From assembly GCA_009823395.1 (NCBI GenBank), contig CM020502.1:20943944-21007943 (forward strand): a stretch of DNA of 64,000 nt, read 5' to 3'. This document shows, piece by piece, positions 47,801-58,402 of this stretch. The notes under the pieces are model-generated. The model did no database searches. It worked only from the letters and a program-made list of their open reading frames with translations, and was not told the origin of the DNA. The DNA is from Thamnaconus septentrionalis (lineage: Eukaryota; Chordata; Actinopteri; Tetraodontiformes; Monacanthidae). The stretch's first letter is position 1. Each line of letters begins with the position of its first letter. The position numbers and the translations under genes are program-made.

Positions 47801-48168
47801 TGTTTTGTCTCCTGGCTGTCTCCCCCTCTCCTCTCCTCCCCTGCCCTCGCCTCCCACGCCCCCCACTGACTGGAAACAGACGAGCGCGACAGGGTGTTCG
47901 CTTGCGCGCCGCTAATCTGAATATCAGACGCCAGCACTCGGCTTGCACAAGCAGCGGGCCGAAAGCGGCTTAGACTGTTTGGGAAAACATTGCACGAGTG
48001 GGAGTGAAAGGTACGATTGTGTTTTGCGTGTGAACATACGTGTGTGTGCATATATACAGTATGTTTGCACGTGCACATATTGGTATCATTCACGCCAGCT
48101 GAGGCTTTGCGGGGTTAAAACTCAGCCTGTTTGGACTGTACAAACTTAAAAAAAAATAATATAATAAA
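44862..48168. other. non-coding stretch, no gene seen
   Basis: Mixed unique sequence with a GT/GC alternating run at 46579-46608. A plus-strand open frame of 226 codons (47293-47973) crosses a T-run (poly-Phe) and then GC-rich DNA. It overlaps a 147-codon antisense frame and shows no domain, so it is not called as a gene. Confidence 0.45.
46579..46608. repeat. GTGC-type alternating tract
   Basis: Thirty bases of GT and GC steps, imperfect; mildly Z-DNA-prone. Confidence 0.8.
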
Positions 48169-48692
<524 letters not shown>

Positions 48693-50129
48693 AGACACTT
48701 TTGGGTGAAGTGAATCTGAGAGCTGACACCCGACTTAAGTTGTCGTTTTTTACTCGAGCGTTTCCTCGTGCCAACATCCCGGTGGTGGCCCTGTGATCCC
48801 TGGCGAAGCGGCGCACGACCTCCCGTCTAATCTGTCAGATCCGTGACTCAACGAGTCGCAGGCTCAGCGACTCACAGCCTCGCCGTCTCATCGCCATCGA
48901 CTCTTCCTCCGCTGCGGTGCTTCATTTTGATTAAAGCTTATTCATATTGGTGGCACTCTGAGGGGAGACACAGACACGGAATCTATGAATTTCAATCAGG
49001 GCAACACTCCGCCACTCTCGCACCCCCCGCTCCACTCGAGGCGGTGGGGACGGAGGCTTGTTTTCCCAGTAGGCGTTGGCCTCGTGAGCGCGTCACGTGG
49101 AGGGGCTTTCTTCACAACTCGCACAATTACCGGCTTTTAAGCTTTCAGGGGGCAAGTCTGATTACAGCACTTCCGCTATTAAAAAAAAAAGCCCAAAAGA
49201 AAGCCTCCAGTTTAATACATAAAACATTCGTTTTTGGAAAGTGACGGTTTTGCTCATTAACTTTCTCAGCCTCACATGATTGGTCGCTCTGGGGACCTCC
49301 GCTGGTGCGTCCAGCTGCTGTCGGCTTTCACGGAGAGGATCAATTCCACCAGACGGAAACGTTCATCCCAACGTTGCAAAACGGCGACATTAATACCGCG
49401 TTTGTCACCAAAAACATCCACTTTGGACGTCCTCAGCACCTCCATCCAACGTCCGTTAATCACATTACGATGCTCCACGTCTCAACTTTTCTAACAGATT
49501 GTCATTGCTGGACGACAATTTTTGTTTTTAGGAGGGGGATATTAAATCCTTCTACATGAAATGAAACGTTTGCCTGGTGATTTTCCCCTGAGCGTTGGTT
49601 CTGTTCTGCTGACTGGCTCGTGGCAGGGCAACTCCTCATCAGACCGCCGTGGCTCTATGCGTCAGAAGGTCGACCACGGAGCGAAATCATCACATGTGAC
49701 GGAACATCACATGTTGCAGAACAAGCACAGTCTGCGAGGGGGGGGGTAATAAAAATCGACGCGAGCACCCGCTGTTCACCTTGGAGCGACCAGGACTTCA
49801 AAGGGGTGAACTCTGGGGCCTTCAGGTTGTGAATATTTGATACTAAAAATACAGATGAGCGTTGAGCAGTCGCCGCTTGCTGGTCAACACGCAGTTCCTT
49901 TTTGCACCTGTTGCCTAACAACTAGACGGCGGTGGGAAAATACATGGAAATCTTTTTTCATCTGACCTGGCTGCGATACTGTGGATGTTTTACCAAATTA
50001 CTATCATCTTTGATTATTTCACCCCTATTATTATTACTTTTCTCCGTTGTTGTTTGCACTTTCTAATGCGGTCAAATGGCTGATTGGTGAATGTACTGTA
50101 CTAAAATGGATTTGGGTCTAAAATGAACT
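48693..50129. other. non-coding stretch, no gene seen
   Basis: 48720-49240 is moderately GC-rich, the remainder AT-rich. Open frames carry no motif. Confidence 0.5.
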
Positions 50130-50372
50130 GTCTACATCAGTGGTTCTCATCAAGTGGAGTCAAAACAAAAATAAAATGGCGAGCCCACTACCTTGTCTAG
50201 TAAATAAATTATTGAAAATAATGAATTAAATTGTGTGTCCTGCAAAATAAATGCCCAACATTTTCTCTTTTAATAAATATATTATAAAATACCTCCATCA
50301 CGACCCAATCAAAAAAGGTCTGCGACCAATTTTTGGGTAGCGACCCGGCAGTCGATAAACTCTGATTTACAT
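50130..50372. mobile_element. hAT-like short element, copy 1
   Basis: The left end CAGTGGTTCTCATCAAGTGG (from 50138) is inverted, in decayed form, at the right end, where GGGTAGCGACCCGGCAGTCG leads into CTCTG (to 50364). The flanks GTCTACAT and ATTTACAT match at 6 of 8 bases. It shares with 51450-51764 the ends and words such as GTGTCCTGCAAAATAAAT. Too short for a transposase. Confidence 0.7.
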
Positions 50373-50788
50373 GGATTGTGCTGTAAATCGCTTTTTTGGT
50401 GGGGTCGAGTTAAAGTAACAAGCAATTTCAAATATGTAATAATATTACTTCAGACAATATTATTACAGCAGCCAAGCAATATTGACAACAGTGCCGTCGA
50501 AATGCCTTCGCCAAGTTCAACTTGATGACAACAAAAAACAAGCAGTATTATTACTGTTTTTTTGTCTTGCATTATAATCGATCGCAACGCAACCCTGGCC
50601 TGCTACACAACATCCCCGAAGAGAGGAGGTCACCTTTTAGGAAGAAAGGAGGAGGAGGAGAAGAAAAGCTAACGTGCAGACAAAACATGTCTGCTTCACG
50701 CAACCCCTGCACGGCCCAGCGTGCAGCGTAGCACAGGTGCGAGCTCCACTCTGTGTGTGGCAACTTGTCTGAATCTGTACTCTGGCTT
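50373..50788. other. non-coding stretch, no gene seen
   Basis: Unique-looking; a short GGA-rich run near 50650. Confidence 0.5.
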
Positions 50789-50807
50789 TGTGTGTGTGTG
50801 TGTGTTT
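50789..50807. repeat. (GT)n microsatellite
   Basis: About nine GT units, inverted relative to the CA array 100 bp downstream. Confidence 0.9.
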
Positions 50808-50907
50808 GAAATGGAACTTTCAGTCCCCGGGGGCGACCATTGGTTTCCTTTGTGAAATCCTTCAAACCCCATGGAAGCTTGGAGGCTTTGGAGCGTAGCT
50901 GGTTCCA

Positions 50908-50938
50908 GCACACACACACACACACACACACACAAAAC

Positions 50939-50969
<31 letters not shown>

Positions 50970-50974
50970 CACGC
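50908..50974. repeat. (CA)n microsatellite, two blocks
   Basis: Two CA arrays separated by AAAACACATACATA, together about 67 bp. Confidence 0.95.
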
Positions 50975-51441
50975 GCAGGACTTCGCCGAGACATCCTCGG
51001 CAAAGTGACACCACAGAAGAAGATCCCGGGGGGCTTGGGAGTCACTTATTCTCTCCATGTCTGACATGGATAAAATGACCAGCAGCCTCTCAGACTGCAG
51101 CCTTCCGTCTCTTCCAATTTCCTGCCTGTTTGTCATTACAACACGGACGAGAGGCAGTCGGCGAAGACCCCGTTTAACGCTGCCGGTGATGACGACGCAA
51201 AGATCGATGCCGACGTTATGACAGGCCGGCGTCGGCGAGAGCCATTCAGTTTCAAAGCCAAAGTGCTCCACTCAACGTGAGTCTTTTCCCCTTTGCCAAA
51301 GCCACTAATATCTTATTTGCCATCGCTGCAGCTACATAACACTTACTGACCCCAGCGTTTCATCACTCAGCCTCTGATTTAGAGTCCCGGTCACGTTCTA
51401 AATACAATCCAGTCTCACACATTGGCACACCGAAGCAGATT
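50975..51441. other. non-coding stretch, no gene seen
   Basis: CpG-containing unique sequence, no signature. Confidence 0.45.
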
Positions 51442-51772
51442 GTGTCGAACAGCGCTTCTCAACTGGTGGGTTGCGACCCAACCTGTGGGGTTGGGGTCAG
51501 GGAGCTGTTTTGATTGGGTCTTGGCTTCATGGGCAGTTTCCCTTTGTTTGAAAAAAGGAATTTTAAAATATGTATATTTCGAGAGAAAATGTTGGGAATT
51601 TATTTTGCAGGACACAGAATTCAATTGAATCATTTCAGTGACTTATTTACATGATAAAAAAAGGTGTGCTAGCATTTTTATTTTTGTGGAATAAATTTTG
51701 GTTGCGTCTTCATGATAAGGAAATAAAATATGTGTCATGAGACTCCACCAGTTGAGAACCACTGGTCTAGAA
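51442..51772. mobile_element. hAT-like short element, copy 2
   Basis: The inverted ends are CAGCGCTTCTCAACTGGTGG (from 51450) and CCACCAGTTGAGAACCACTG (to 51764). The flanks GTGTCGAA and GTCTAGAA match at 6 of 8 bases, as expected for an old 8-bp target duplication. The 315-bp body has no coding capacity. It carries GGGTTGCGACCC near the left end, as in copy 1. Confidence 0.85.
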
Positions 51773-51944
51773 CTGCAACCTTTATCCAAATCAACCAACG
51801 CATCAACCAACAACTCCACCTTTTGTTAAATTTGTGTTTGTACTGCAGTGAAAACTGTGACAGTCACCCATGTTTAAGAAAAACACCAGAACATTTGTCG
51901 AAAGAAAATTTCTTTTGAAGTAATTCTATATTGCGCAATGCCTT

Positions 51945-52030
51945 ATTAAGTACTCAGTGTCAGTGAGTACTGAAATGCAAGTACTCCAAGACTCTACTTG
52001 TTCTATAAAATAGTGGTATTGTGCATCCCT
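51945..52030. mobile_element. hAT-like terminal fragment
   Basis: AAGTACTCAGTGTCAGTGAG, TACTGAAATGCAAGTACT and GTGGTATTGTGCATCCCT resemble one terminus of a common fish hAT element with AGTACT-type subterminal repeats and an AGGGATGCAC end (reverse complement). The other end is not found. Confidence 0.5.
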
Positions 52031-52612
52031 GTATCTGATGCATAACCTATGATTGTAACTGTTCTCTCCTCATTTTAACCTGTGTGTAAATCAGAGTGCA
52101 TATATCACATGCACCTCATTAAAATACATATATCAGACCATAACTATGGCAGAACTCGAGGTTCATTGTTTTCTATAAGGACTTGGCAGTCTGAAAAACT
52201 CTCTTTTCCCCAGACGTCGTTAGCGGCGCATAAGCCAAGACGTAACGAGGGACAAGCGGAGAGCGCGGACGGTAGGTCAACGCAGAACCTCTCCCAACGC
52301 GCCTGAATGTTGGGGATCGCGAGTTAATGAGAAGCTAAGCTAAGGGCCTGCTGATTCACAGTACGCTTTAAATGGCTGGAGGCCTGTTAGGCAGCGGCTG
52401 GGTGCAGGAAGCTCACGCAGCAGGACTTCTGGGAAGATTTCTTTATCAAGACAACGAGGCACATGAACTGGGATAGACCGTTATGGAATCAATGGAGCCT
52501 CCCACCCGTGCAATGAAATATTAACTTTACTGCATATTTCTACCAGTATTTAAGAGAAAATACCATCCTTTCGGGAAAAGATGGCTAAAAATAATCAAGA
52601 GGTGGTAGTCAG
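52031..52612. other. non-coding stretch, no gene seen
   Basis: 52200-52450 is repeat-free and CpG-containing. No gene or repeat recognised. Confidence 0.45.
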
Positions 52613-52660
52613 CCTTTTGTGATGTCACAAATAGCACCGATGCCATTGCCAGGTGACTGA
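52613..52660. repeat. TGTGATGTCACA palindrome repeat, copy 2
   Basis: Its first 19 bases are identical to 31142-31160, and GCCAGGTGA follows at a similar distance. Likely a fragment of an unclassified short repeat. Confidence 0.5.
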
Positions 52661-52784
52661 CAACACAGAGTATTTCTGCCCCAATCAGCTTTCTGGAGAA
52701 TTATCACACAAGGCTGCATCAAGCAAGTCCAGGCTAATAAATTAAGATCTAAACATGGGTAAAATAATAATACAACACTTTTAA

Positions 52785-52880
52785 AGGTCCAGTGCGGAAT
52801 TTTTTTTTTTTAGGAAGGCCAGTATTTCAGGGAGCCCGCCTGAGTTTCGTATTTAGGGCACTGTCAGTGGGGCTTTCAGC
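52785..52880 (+). mobile_element. TTTAAAGG-ended MITE fragment
   Basis: TTTTAAAGGTCCAGTGCGGA followed by a T-run, AGGGAGCCCGCCTGA and GGGCACTG resembles one end of the element at 55368-55651 (TTTAAAGGGCCAGTGTGTAA). Only one end is present. Confidence 0.5.
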
Positions 52881-53465
52881 GCAAGATGGCAGCTAACTGG
52901 GAGCAAGATTGTCGATTCCGACAGTGACTTGCCAACGCTGAGATGACGAGAGTGTTGAGCCGACTGCGTCTGCCGTGTTCTTGAGGCTGGCTGACAGAGC
53001 GTGTATTAGTTTTAGCAGCTTTTCGGGTCCCCCCGTTGTTGATCACAAAGCCACCAGTGAAGAGAACAGATGGAGCCGGGGAGGAAAGGCGGAGGCAGAA
53101 AGGGAGAGAACAGAGAAAGTTGAGCTTCACGCCCGTTTAACACGCTGCCAAAAAAGTGCCATGAATCAGCACAAGCGGGGCCGAAGTTTGTCGAGTTTCA
53201 CGCAGGTAAACAGGCGCTAAATAATAGTGAGAAGGCTCGTGTTTGTGTGCGTTTTTTCATATCGGAGGCGATATTGGAAAAACAGGGCTGGTATTGTGTT
53301 GCCGCTGCTGCGCGGCGTTCTGGTGACAGGTGGGTAATCTCAGCCCAAAAGTGTTTTGACAGTCCATCAGAGAGCGAAACGCCCCAAACTGCAGTCTGAT
53401 CCTTTCAGCTTCATTTTCCACGTCGCTCAGGTTTGATTTTAATCTGCTATATGAAATCCTTCGCC

Positions 53466-53466
<1 letters not shown>
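52881..53466. other. non-coding stretch, no gene seen
   Basis: Mixed composition with overlapping antiparallel open frames; nothing recognised. Confidence 0.45.

Positions 53467-53499
<33 letters not shown>
53467..53499. repeat. (CA)n microsatellite
   Basis: About sixteen CA units. Confidence 0.95.
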
Positions 53500-53501
<2 letters not shown>

Positions 53502-54169
53502 TGTTCAAGCACCCTGCAGCCACACACGCTCCCATAATACCCTCATATCCTCGCACCGCTGAACGCTCCAGCTCCCCGCTATCACAAAAAGTCGCTCGCC
53601 TCCCTCCTCCATCCCCGCCCCCCCGTCGATACTCAACCGCAGCTTTTTATTGCTCTGCTCACCTGGCTGGGCCGGGTTGCACCGCGACGCATCCTCGCGA
53701 TTTCTCCAAAAGAGTAATCATGGCGGCTCTGCGACCGCAAAGCCTCGCAGTTGGATGAGGATAAGGGAGAAAAATAAGCAGTTATCGGAGGGGAAAAACC
53801 GTTCAGTGGCTGCATTATCTTACAGTGAGGGGCTTTGAGCCGGAAAATAGTGTGTTGGGTCAGAATCAAAAGTTAAGACGACAAAACAAAAAACACAACA
53901 AAAATGGTACACTGCTTAACATTTAGTGTAAATTTATGCTCTTATAATTAAAACTCAATCACAATTTCCCTAAATCCTTAATTTTGCTACGGCTAAACTA
54001 TGGTTCTGCTGTTTTGTTTCACACGGACTCTTATGGTGAAACACAAGGCACAAGGATAGATTGTTTATATATGCATGTACTGTAGATACAAATCTACTTT
54101 TCAATGAAATCGAAGAAAATAGTCACGACTGATCAACAATAAACATAACTGACAGCAGCTGCTCTTATT
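53500..54169. other. non-coding stretch, no gene seen
   Basis: GC-rich to about 53760, AT-rich after. No signature. Confidence 0.5.
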
Positions 54170-54231
54170 AGCTGCGTTTCCATTACCCCTAGAATTGCGC
54201 AAAACCTAAATATCGCAATAAAAAACTGGTA
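54170..54231 (+). mobile_element. dispersed element family A, terminal fragment
   Basis: AGCTGCGTTTCCATTACCCC, TAGAATTGCGCAAAACC and TAAATATCGCAATAAAA match the terminus of the 5836-6369 copy (reverse complement) almost base for base, and the left end of 61929-62379 less closely. It then breaks into unrelated sequence, so it is a truncated copy. Confidence 0.8.
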
Positions 54232-54680
54232 GTACTCTATGGGTTGAAGTGGGGCCTAAGCTGATTTTTACACCTGTCACTCCAAACATTAGTACCAAAA
54301 TATTGCTTTTAGATAATTGAAACAGATGTGAAAAGAAAGAAAAGACGATTGCCATCTTTTTTCTTGAATAAGCGCACTCTGCATACTAAAATGTCTACAA
54401 GTGAAATAAACAAGGAACAATAAGTAATAACAGCTACAAACTTGCATTTAATAGCCGTATTTATTCTCACACAAATTTGCAGACAGACAGTTGCAGACAT
54501 AAGACCAATGAAGGACGGCCAATTCCTTCAAAATGCCCCAAAACAGCCTCATCATACTATCACCCTCCAGTCTGCCACCATATTTTTTATTCCCCCACTC
54601 ACTCAGCCAATGGTGGGCCAGAATAATTTAGCAACCTTGCATGGTAACAATGAGAGCCCGGTGGGACTTGCTGTCAGGAG
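54232..54680. other. AT-rich non-coding stretch
   Basis: No feature recognised. Confidence 0.5.
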
Positions 54681-54711
54681 CCTCCTCCTCCTCCTCCTCC
54701 TCCTCCTCCCC
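54681..54711. repeat. (CTC)n microsatellite
   Basis: About ten CTC units. The plus-strand frame reads poly-Leu/poly-Ser depending on phase, with no protein context. Confidence 0.9.
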
Positions 54712-54839
54712 TCCTTGCCCACTTTCAGCGACTCGCTTCCCCTTGTACCGCCTCCAACGGCCTTCGCTTCGTCTCCTTCGTCCCTTTCCGCTCTCTCGGC
54801 GCTCCATCACTTTAGGAGGCTCGATGTGCACGGGCTCCA

Positions 54840-55100
54840 GTGAGCACGGCGAGTGACGTCCTCCCGGTGGCTCTCCTTTCCCGGGGCCGAGGCAGATTAA
54901 TCATTAATCAGCCCGTCCCCGTGTCCCAGCCCATCTGCGCCGGCTCGCGCTGCAAGCTGCCAGGACCCCCACCACTTTTTTAGTTCTGTTTGTTTTGGGG
55001 GATTTTATTTATTCATTTATTTATTTATTTTCTCCGTTTTCACGCAGGAGCAGCGTTTTTGCGTCTTAATCCTCCCGGGATTGTCGTCGAGTTTTGATTA
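54840..55100. promoter_or_regulatory. candidate regulatory element with TAATC pair
   Basis: GATTAATCATTAATC (54895-54909) contains three TAATC/GATTA cores in 15 bases, the type bound by K50 homeodomains such as OTX, PITX or Goosecoid. The surrounding sequence is repeat-free and GC-rich until the TTTATTTATT run near 55000. Function is inferred from the motif only. Confidence 0.3.
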
Positions 55101-55367
55101 GCGGCGGTAAATGGGGTGAAAAAAAAAAGAGGATAAAAACGGAAGGAATCAATTTGAGGCAAATGTGTTTTACTGCAACGTCTCGCATTTGCATCACAAT
55201 GTTAATAAGAAATGGTCTTAAACTGGGATTTACCTTCGTGGCATAACGTTACCCCAATCACCTCCAGCACTGCCACCTGCCTGCCTGCGGCTCAGACTGC
55301 TCTTTATTCTATTATGTTGCTGTTTGCGAGCCTCTATTGGCGTCTGCTTCTGCTGCAAATGAATTGC

Positions 55368-55651
55368 TTTAAAGGGCCAGTGTGTAAAATTTGGCCCGAT
55401 TCATGATTTTTAAATCAGCAAAAGCTTAACATACTGTTAATAAACACATTGATCAAAGTGTATAGTCACAGTGCAATAACAGTAATTTGGTTTTCCTACC
55501 GATACAGCGGTTTTCACATATATATAAGAATATACATACTGCCGCCCTTTGTCGCCATTTCTTAAGGAAGCCCACCTGCCAGTGCCCTAAATGTGGAATG
55601 TGCTGCAGGCTGGGCTTCCTTATGAATTTAAAAACACACCGGACCTTTAAA
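55368..55651. mobile_element. TTTAAAGG-ended MITE
   Basis: The left end TTTAAAGGGCCAGTGTGTAA and the right end ACACACCGGACCTTTAAA form imperfect terminal inverted repeats of about 18-20 bp. The 284-bp body has no coding frame. Related elements with ends near TTAAAGG(G/T)CCAGTGTGT are widespread in percomorph fish. The outer TTTAAA is itself palindromic, so element ends and target duplication cannot be separated. Confidence 0.75.
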
Positions 55652-55803
55652 TCTCAACGAGCATCTCGCCGTCGTGCCTGCAGCTCAGCCGGCTCACTGG
55701 AAGCATGCAGGTTTTTTTTTTTCCTTTCCGTCATTCTCTCTTTTTACCCAGGCGGCGACGGCAGTGTGTCGGCCCTCGCAGGCCATCAAGTCTGCAGCAG
55801 GGG

Positions 55804-55804
<1 letters not shown>

Positions 55805-55882
<78 letters not shown>
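55805..55882. repeat. (CA)n microsatellite, 78 bp
   Basis: Uninterrupted CA array of 39 units, the longest CA array in the window. Confidence 0.98.
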
Positions 55883-55886
<4 letters not shown>

Positions 55887-56419
55887 CCCGACGGGACCGC
55901 GGCCCTGCATCTGCTTTTCCCATCCTCAACTCTCTGCCAGACTGTTGACTTCATTTCCTGCCGCCTCGCCACAGGACCCGTTCATCTGCTTTTCTCACTC
56001 CTCTGCTTTTCCCCCTGCGCTCGCTCGGCCCAACCCCCCCGCCTGTTTGTTTCTCTCGGCTCGTCCCACGCTGGGTCCATTTTTTCTGACTTACTCGCCG
56101 CCGCCTGACGTTGGCGGTGGCACACCTGGACCCACCTCTCCCTCGCGGCTGCCAGGACAAACAGGCCCGCGCTGCCTTTTGATCGACTGCGCGGGAAGAG
56201 GCCGCGGCCGAGAAGTAACTTCTGAATGTAAAGTGTGTGTGTGGGGGGGGGATTTCGGGCCACGCAGGAAGCAGCTGACAAACACGTGTGTGGCTCCTTC
56301 CAGGTCTTCACGGCTTCATCTGCTTGGTTTCCATCTGCTCAGCGGCCGCCGCCTTGAGAGCAAGACGTGCTGCTCGCTGCATAAAACACCGCCGTACGGC
56401 TATTAAATATTAAAGTCGT
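55883..56419. other. GC-rich non-coding stretch
   Basis: Open frames on both strands are Pro/Ser/Arg-rich and continue out of the CA repeat; no domain. A run of eight G lies near 56243. Confidence 0.45.
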
Positions 56420-56440
56420 ATGTGTGCGTGTGTGTGTGTA

Positions 56441-56471
<31 letters not shown>
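56420..56471. repeat. (GT)n microsatellite, interrupted
   Basis: GT units with a TATGTATG interruption. Confidence 0.95.
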
Positions 56472-56589
56472 ACTGCTGGTTGACTCTTTCTGAAAAGCAA
56501 GTGGTTCATCAGCAGGTCAACCTCAAAGAGGCGTGAGGTGATTTATGGTGTCTGTGGGAGGGAGGGAGGAAGCGATTGCAGGGTTGGGG

Positions 56590-56631
56590 GTTGTGTGCGT
56601 TTGTGTGTATATGTGTGTGTGTGTGTGTGTG
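56590..56631. repeat. (GT)n microsatellite, interrupted
   Basis: GT units with GCGTT and ATAT interruptions. Confidence 0.95.
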
Positions 56632-57430
56632 ATCCATCTAACACACCATCCAGAATGGGCTGTTTTGGCAGCCTGCATGTTTGGTGCCCCTTCCCAAGAC
56701 AAACTGACGTAAAGAGGAAAAAGAAAATAATAGGCCGCAGCGGTGCTTTCAGGAACACCGAACTGTGACAAAACATTAAAAAAACAAAAAACAGATTTTT
56801 GTGTTTTCCTGCTGCCCTCCGATGCCTCTCAACTCTTCCTTCATCGCGCCTTTCCCTCCTTGGTAATGGGCGAATGTCACCCTCGTAGAAATGTAAAGTC
56901 CAGTGCGCACGTGAGCAGATCCTGCAGGGAGCCTCTTGCTAAGAAAAGGGAGCCGGCTGCTACGCTCACGCTGTTCAACTTCAACTGGAAACGGTTGCAG
57001 TTGTTTTTCCTGACGAGGAACAGACCTCATCAAACGTTTTATTTGCGCACGCAAAACAAATATTCTACTTAGCCTTTGACAATGACATGAAGACGAGAAG
57101 GGAAAGTTCCCACCTGTGAAAACATTAACAGCTTACTGTCCAATATAGATGCACAAGGAGATAACGGACAACAAGCCTTTTTTTCTTCAAAGCCACCGAC
57201 ACGCAGAGATACCGTGTGAGAAGAGGAACTAAAGTCCCCAAACAAACCGCCTCTGCTTTCGCTCCTACCTGACAGACCGAACGAGGCAGCTGGCAAACTG
57301 CTGCGCCGCGGTTTGGTTTTTATGTTGCCGCGAGCAGACACACCACGCTGAGATCTTTAGATTGTACAACAGTATCTGTGCACATATGCCAGGTGTCTTG
57401 CCTTCTAGCGACTTTCAAAGTTATTAAAAA
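56632..57430. other. non-coding stretch, no gene seen
   Basis: Unique-looking. The plus and minus frames at 56743-57072 overlap antiparallel without motifs. Confidence 0.45.
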
Positions 57431-57434
57431 GCAC

Positions 57435-57747
57435 CAGTGGTGGCAAACGTATTCACATTCTGTACTTAAGTGAAAATACACATACTTGTGTAAAAAAAAA
57501 AAAATGCTCTGGTGAAAAGTACTGATTCAACTTCTTTACTCGAGTAAAGGCAAGAAAGTACACTTCCTGAAATGCACTTAGTAAAAGTAAAAATGTGGTT
57601 GATAAGTTCAGGCACTCTAATATACTCTCCCTGTTTTTTCCAATGTATGAAGAAGAAAGTAAAAATATTTGTGCACAAATGTAGGAAGTAAAAGTGAAAA
57701 GTCGTCGTAAAAACTTTTTTACTCAGGTCTGAATGGATTAACCACTA
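57435..57747. mobile_element. Tol2/hAT-type short element
   Basis: The left end CAGTGGTGGCAAACGTATTC is followed by TGTACTTAAGTGAAAATAC and several TACTT/AAGTA words: GTACTGATTC, CTTTACTCGAGTAAAGG, TTAGTAAAAGTA. The right end has TTTTTTACTCAGG and AACCACTA. CAGTGGTGG ends with dense AGTAC/ACTTA subterminal repeats mark Tol2-like hAT derivatives. No target duplication is apparent and there is no transposase. Confidence 0.65.
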
Positions 57748-58087
57748 GTTGACTCAGTTCTCCGTTCACGGGGAAAAGGTGGAGTGAAACCTCTACCAGG
57801 GCTCTAGCAGGACAGTGTGTTTGCCCTCAAAAGCGTAAAATTCATAAAAATTCAGGCAGGGCCGCGCCGCTCCAATGATCCCACATCGATCTTTTCCTCT
57901 GCTCGGAGGCTCCTGTTGTCCCCCAACTCGTCAATACCTTTCTGACGCTGAGGCTTTGACAAGGAGCCGGCAGATCGCCATCCTGGTTGTCGTCCCAATG
58001 ATAATATGGTCAAACTCAATCTTATCTGAATTCACAGCTTTCCCGTCGCGGCATTTACCATCTCTAACCGATGGAGCGATTGCAGCG
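57748..58087. other. non-coding stretch, no gene seen
   Basis: 57955-58085 is a repeat-free segment with TGATAATATGG and TCTTATCTG. No coding frame of note. Confidence 0.4.
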
Positions 58088-58402
58088 GAGGTTGAAGGTT
58101 GAGCTTCTCTTTGGGAAGGGACCAGGATGGACAGGACCAGAGAGGAGGACATCAGAGGGAAAGAGCATGTCAGATGTTTTGGAGATAAGGCCAGTGAGGG
58201 CAGACTGATATGGCAGCAAACGACAGTGAATATATCAGGTTGAAACAGGCAGGCAGGAGGCCTGCAGGAAGAGCAAAGAGGAGATTTAAAGATAGTATAG
58301 AAGTGAAATCAGTGGGTGTGAGAGAAAGGGATTCAGAGGGTTAGATGGAGGCAGATGATTGGCTGCGGCCACCCCCCTGAAGGGAACAGCTCCAAAGGAA
58401 AA
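58088..58402 (+). pseudogene. LINE polyprotein C-terminus and 3' end, broken
   Basis: The plus strand reads EEDIRGKEHVRCFGDKA (from about 58143), then after a stop GRRPAGRAKRRFKDSIE (about 58255-58305) and VGVRERD. After a one-base shift it reads RVRWRQMIGCG (about 58338-58370), followed by CCCCCTGAAGGGAACAGC. This is the C-terminal end of a non-LTR retrotransposon polyprotein abundant in fish, different from the one at 25.3 kb. Stops and frame changes show it is dead. Its last part matches the fragment at 19770-19857. The 5' part is missing and no target duplication was seen. Confidence 0.75.

Noticed and set aside
47293..47973. Plus-strand open frame of 226 codons
   Set aside because: Starts in a poly-T segment, is overlapped by an antisense frame of 147 codons, and contains no recognisable domain; chance plus composition explains it.
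55487..56406. Long plus-strand frames of 144-233 codons around the CA array
   Set aside because: His/Thr repeats come from (CA)n and the adjoining DNA is GC-rich with few stops; antisense frames are open too.
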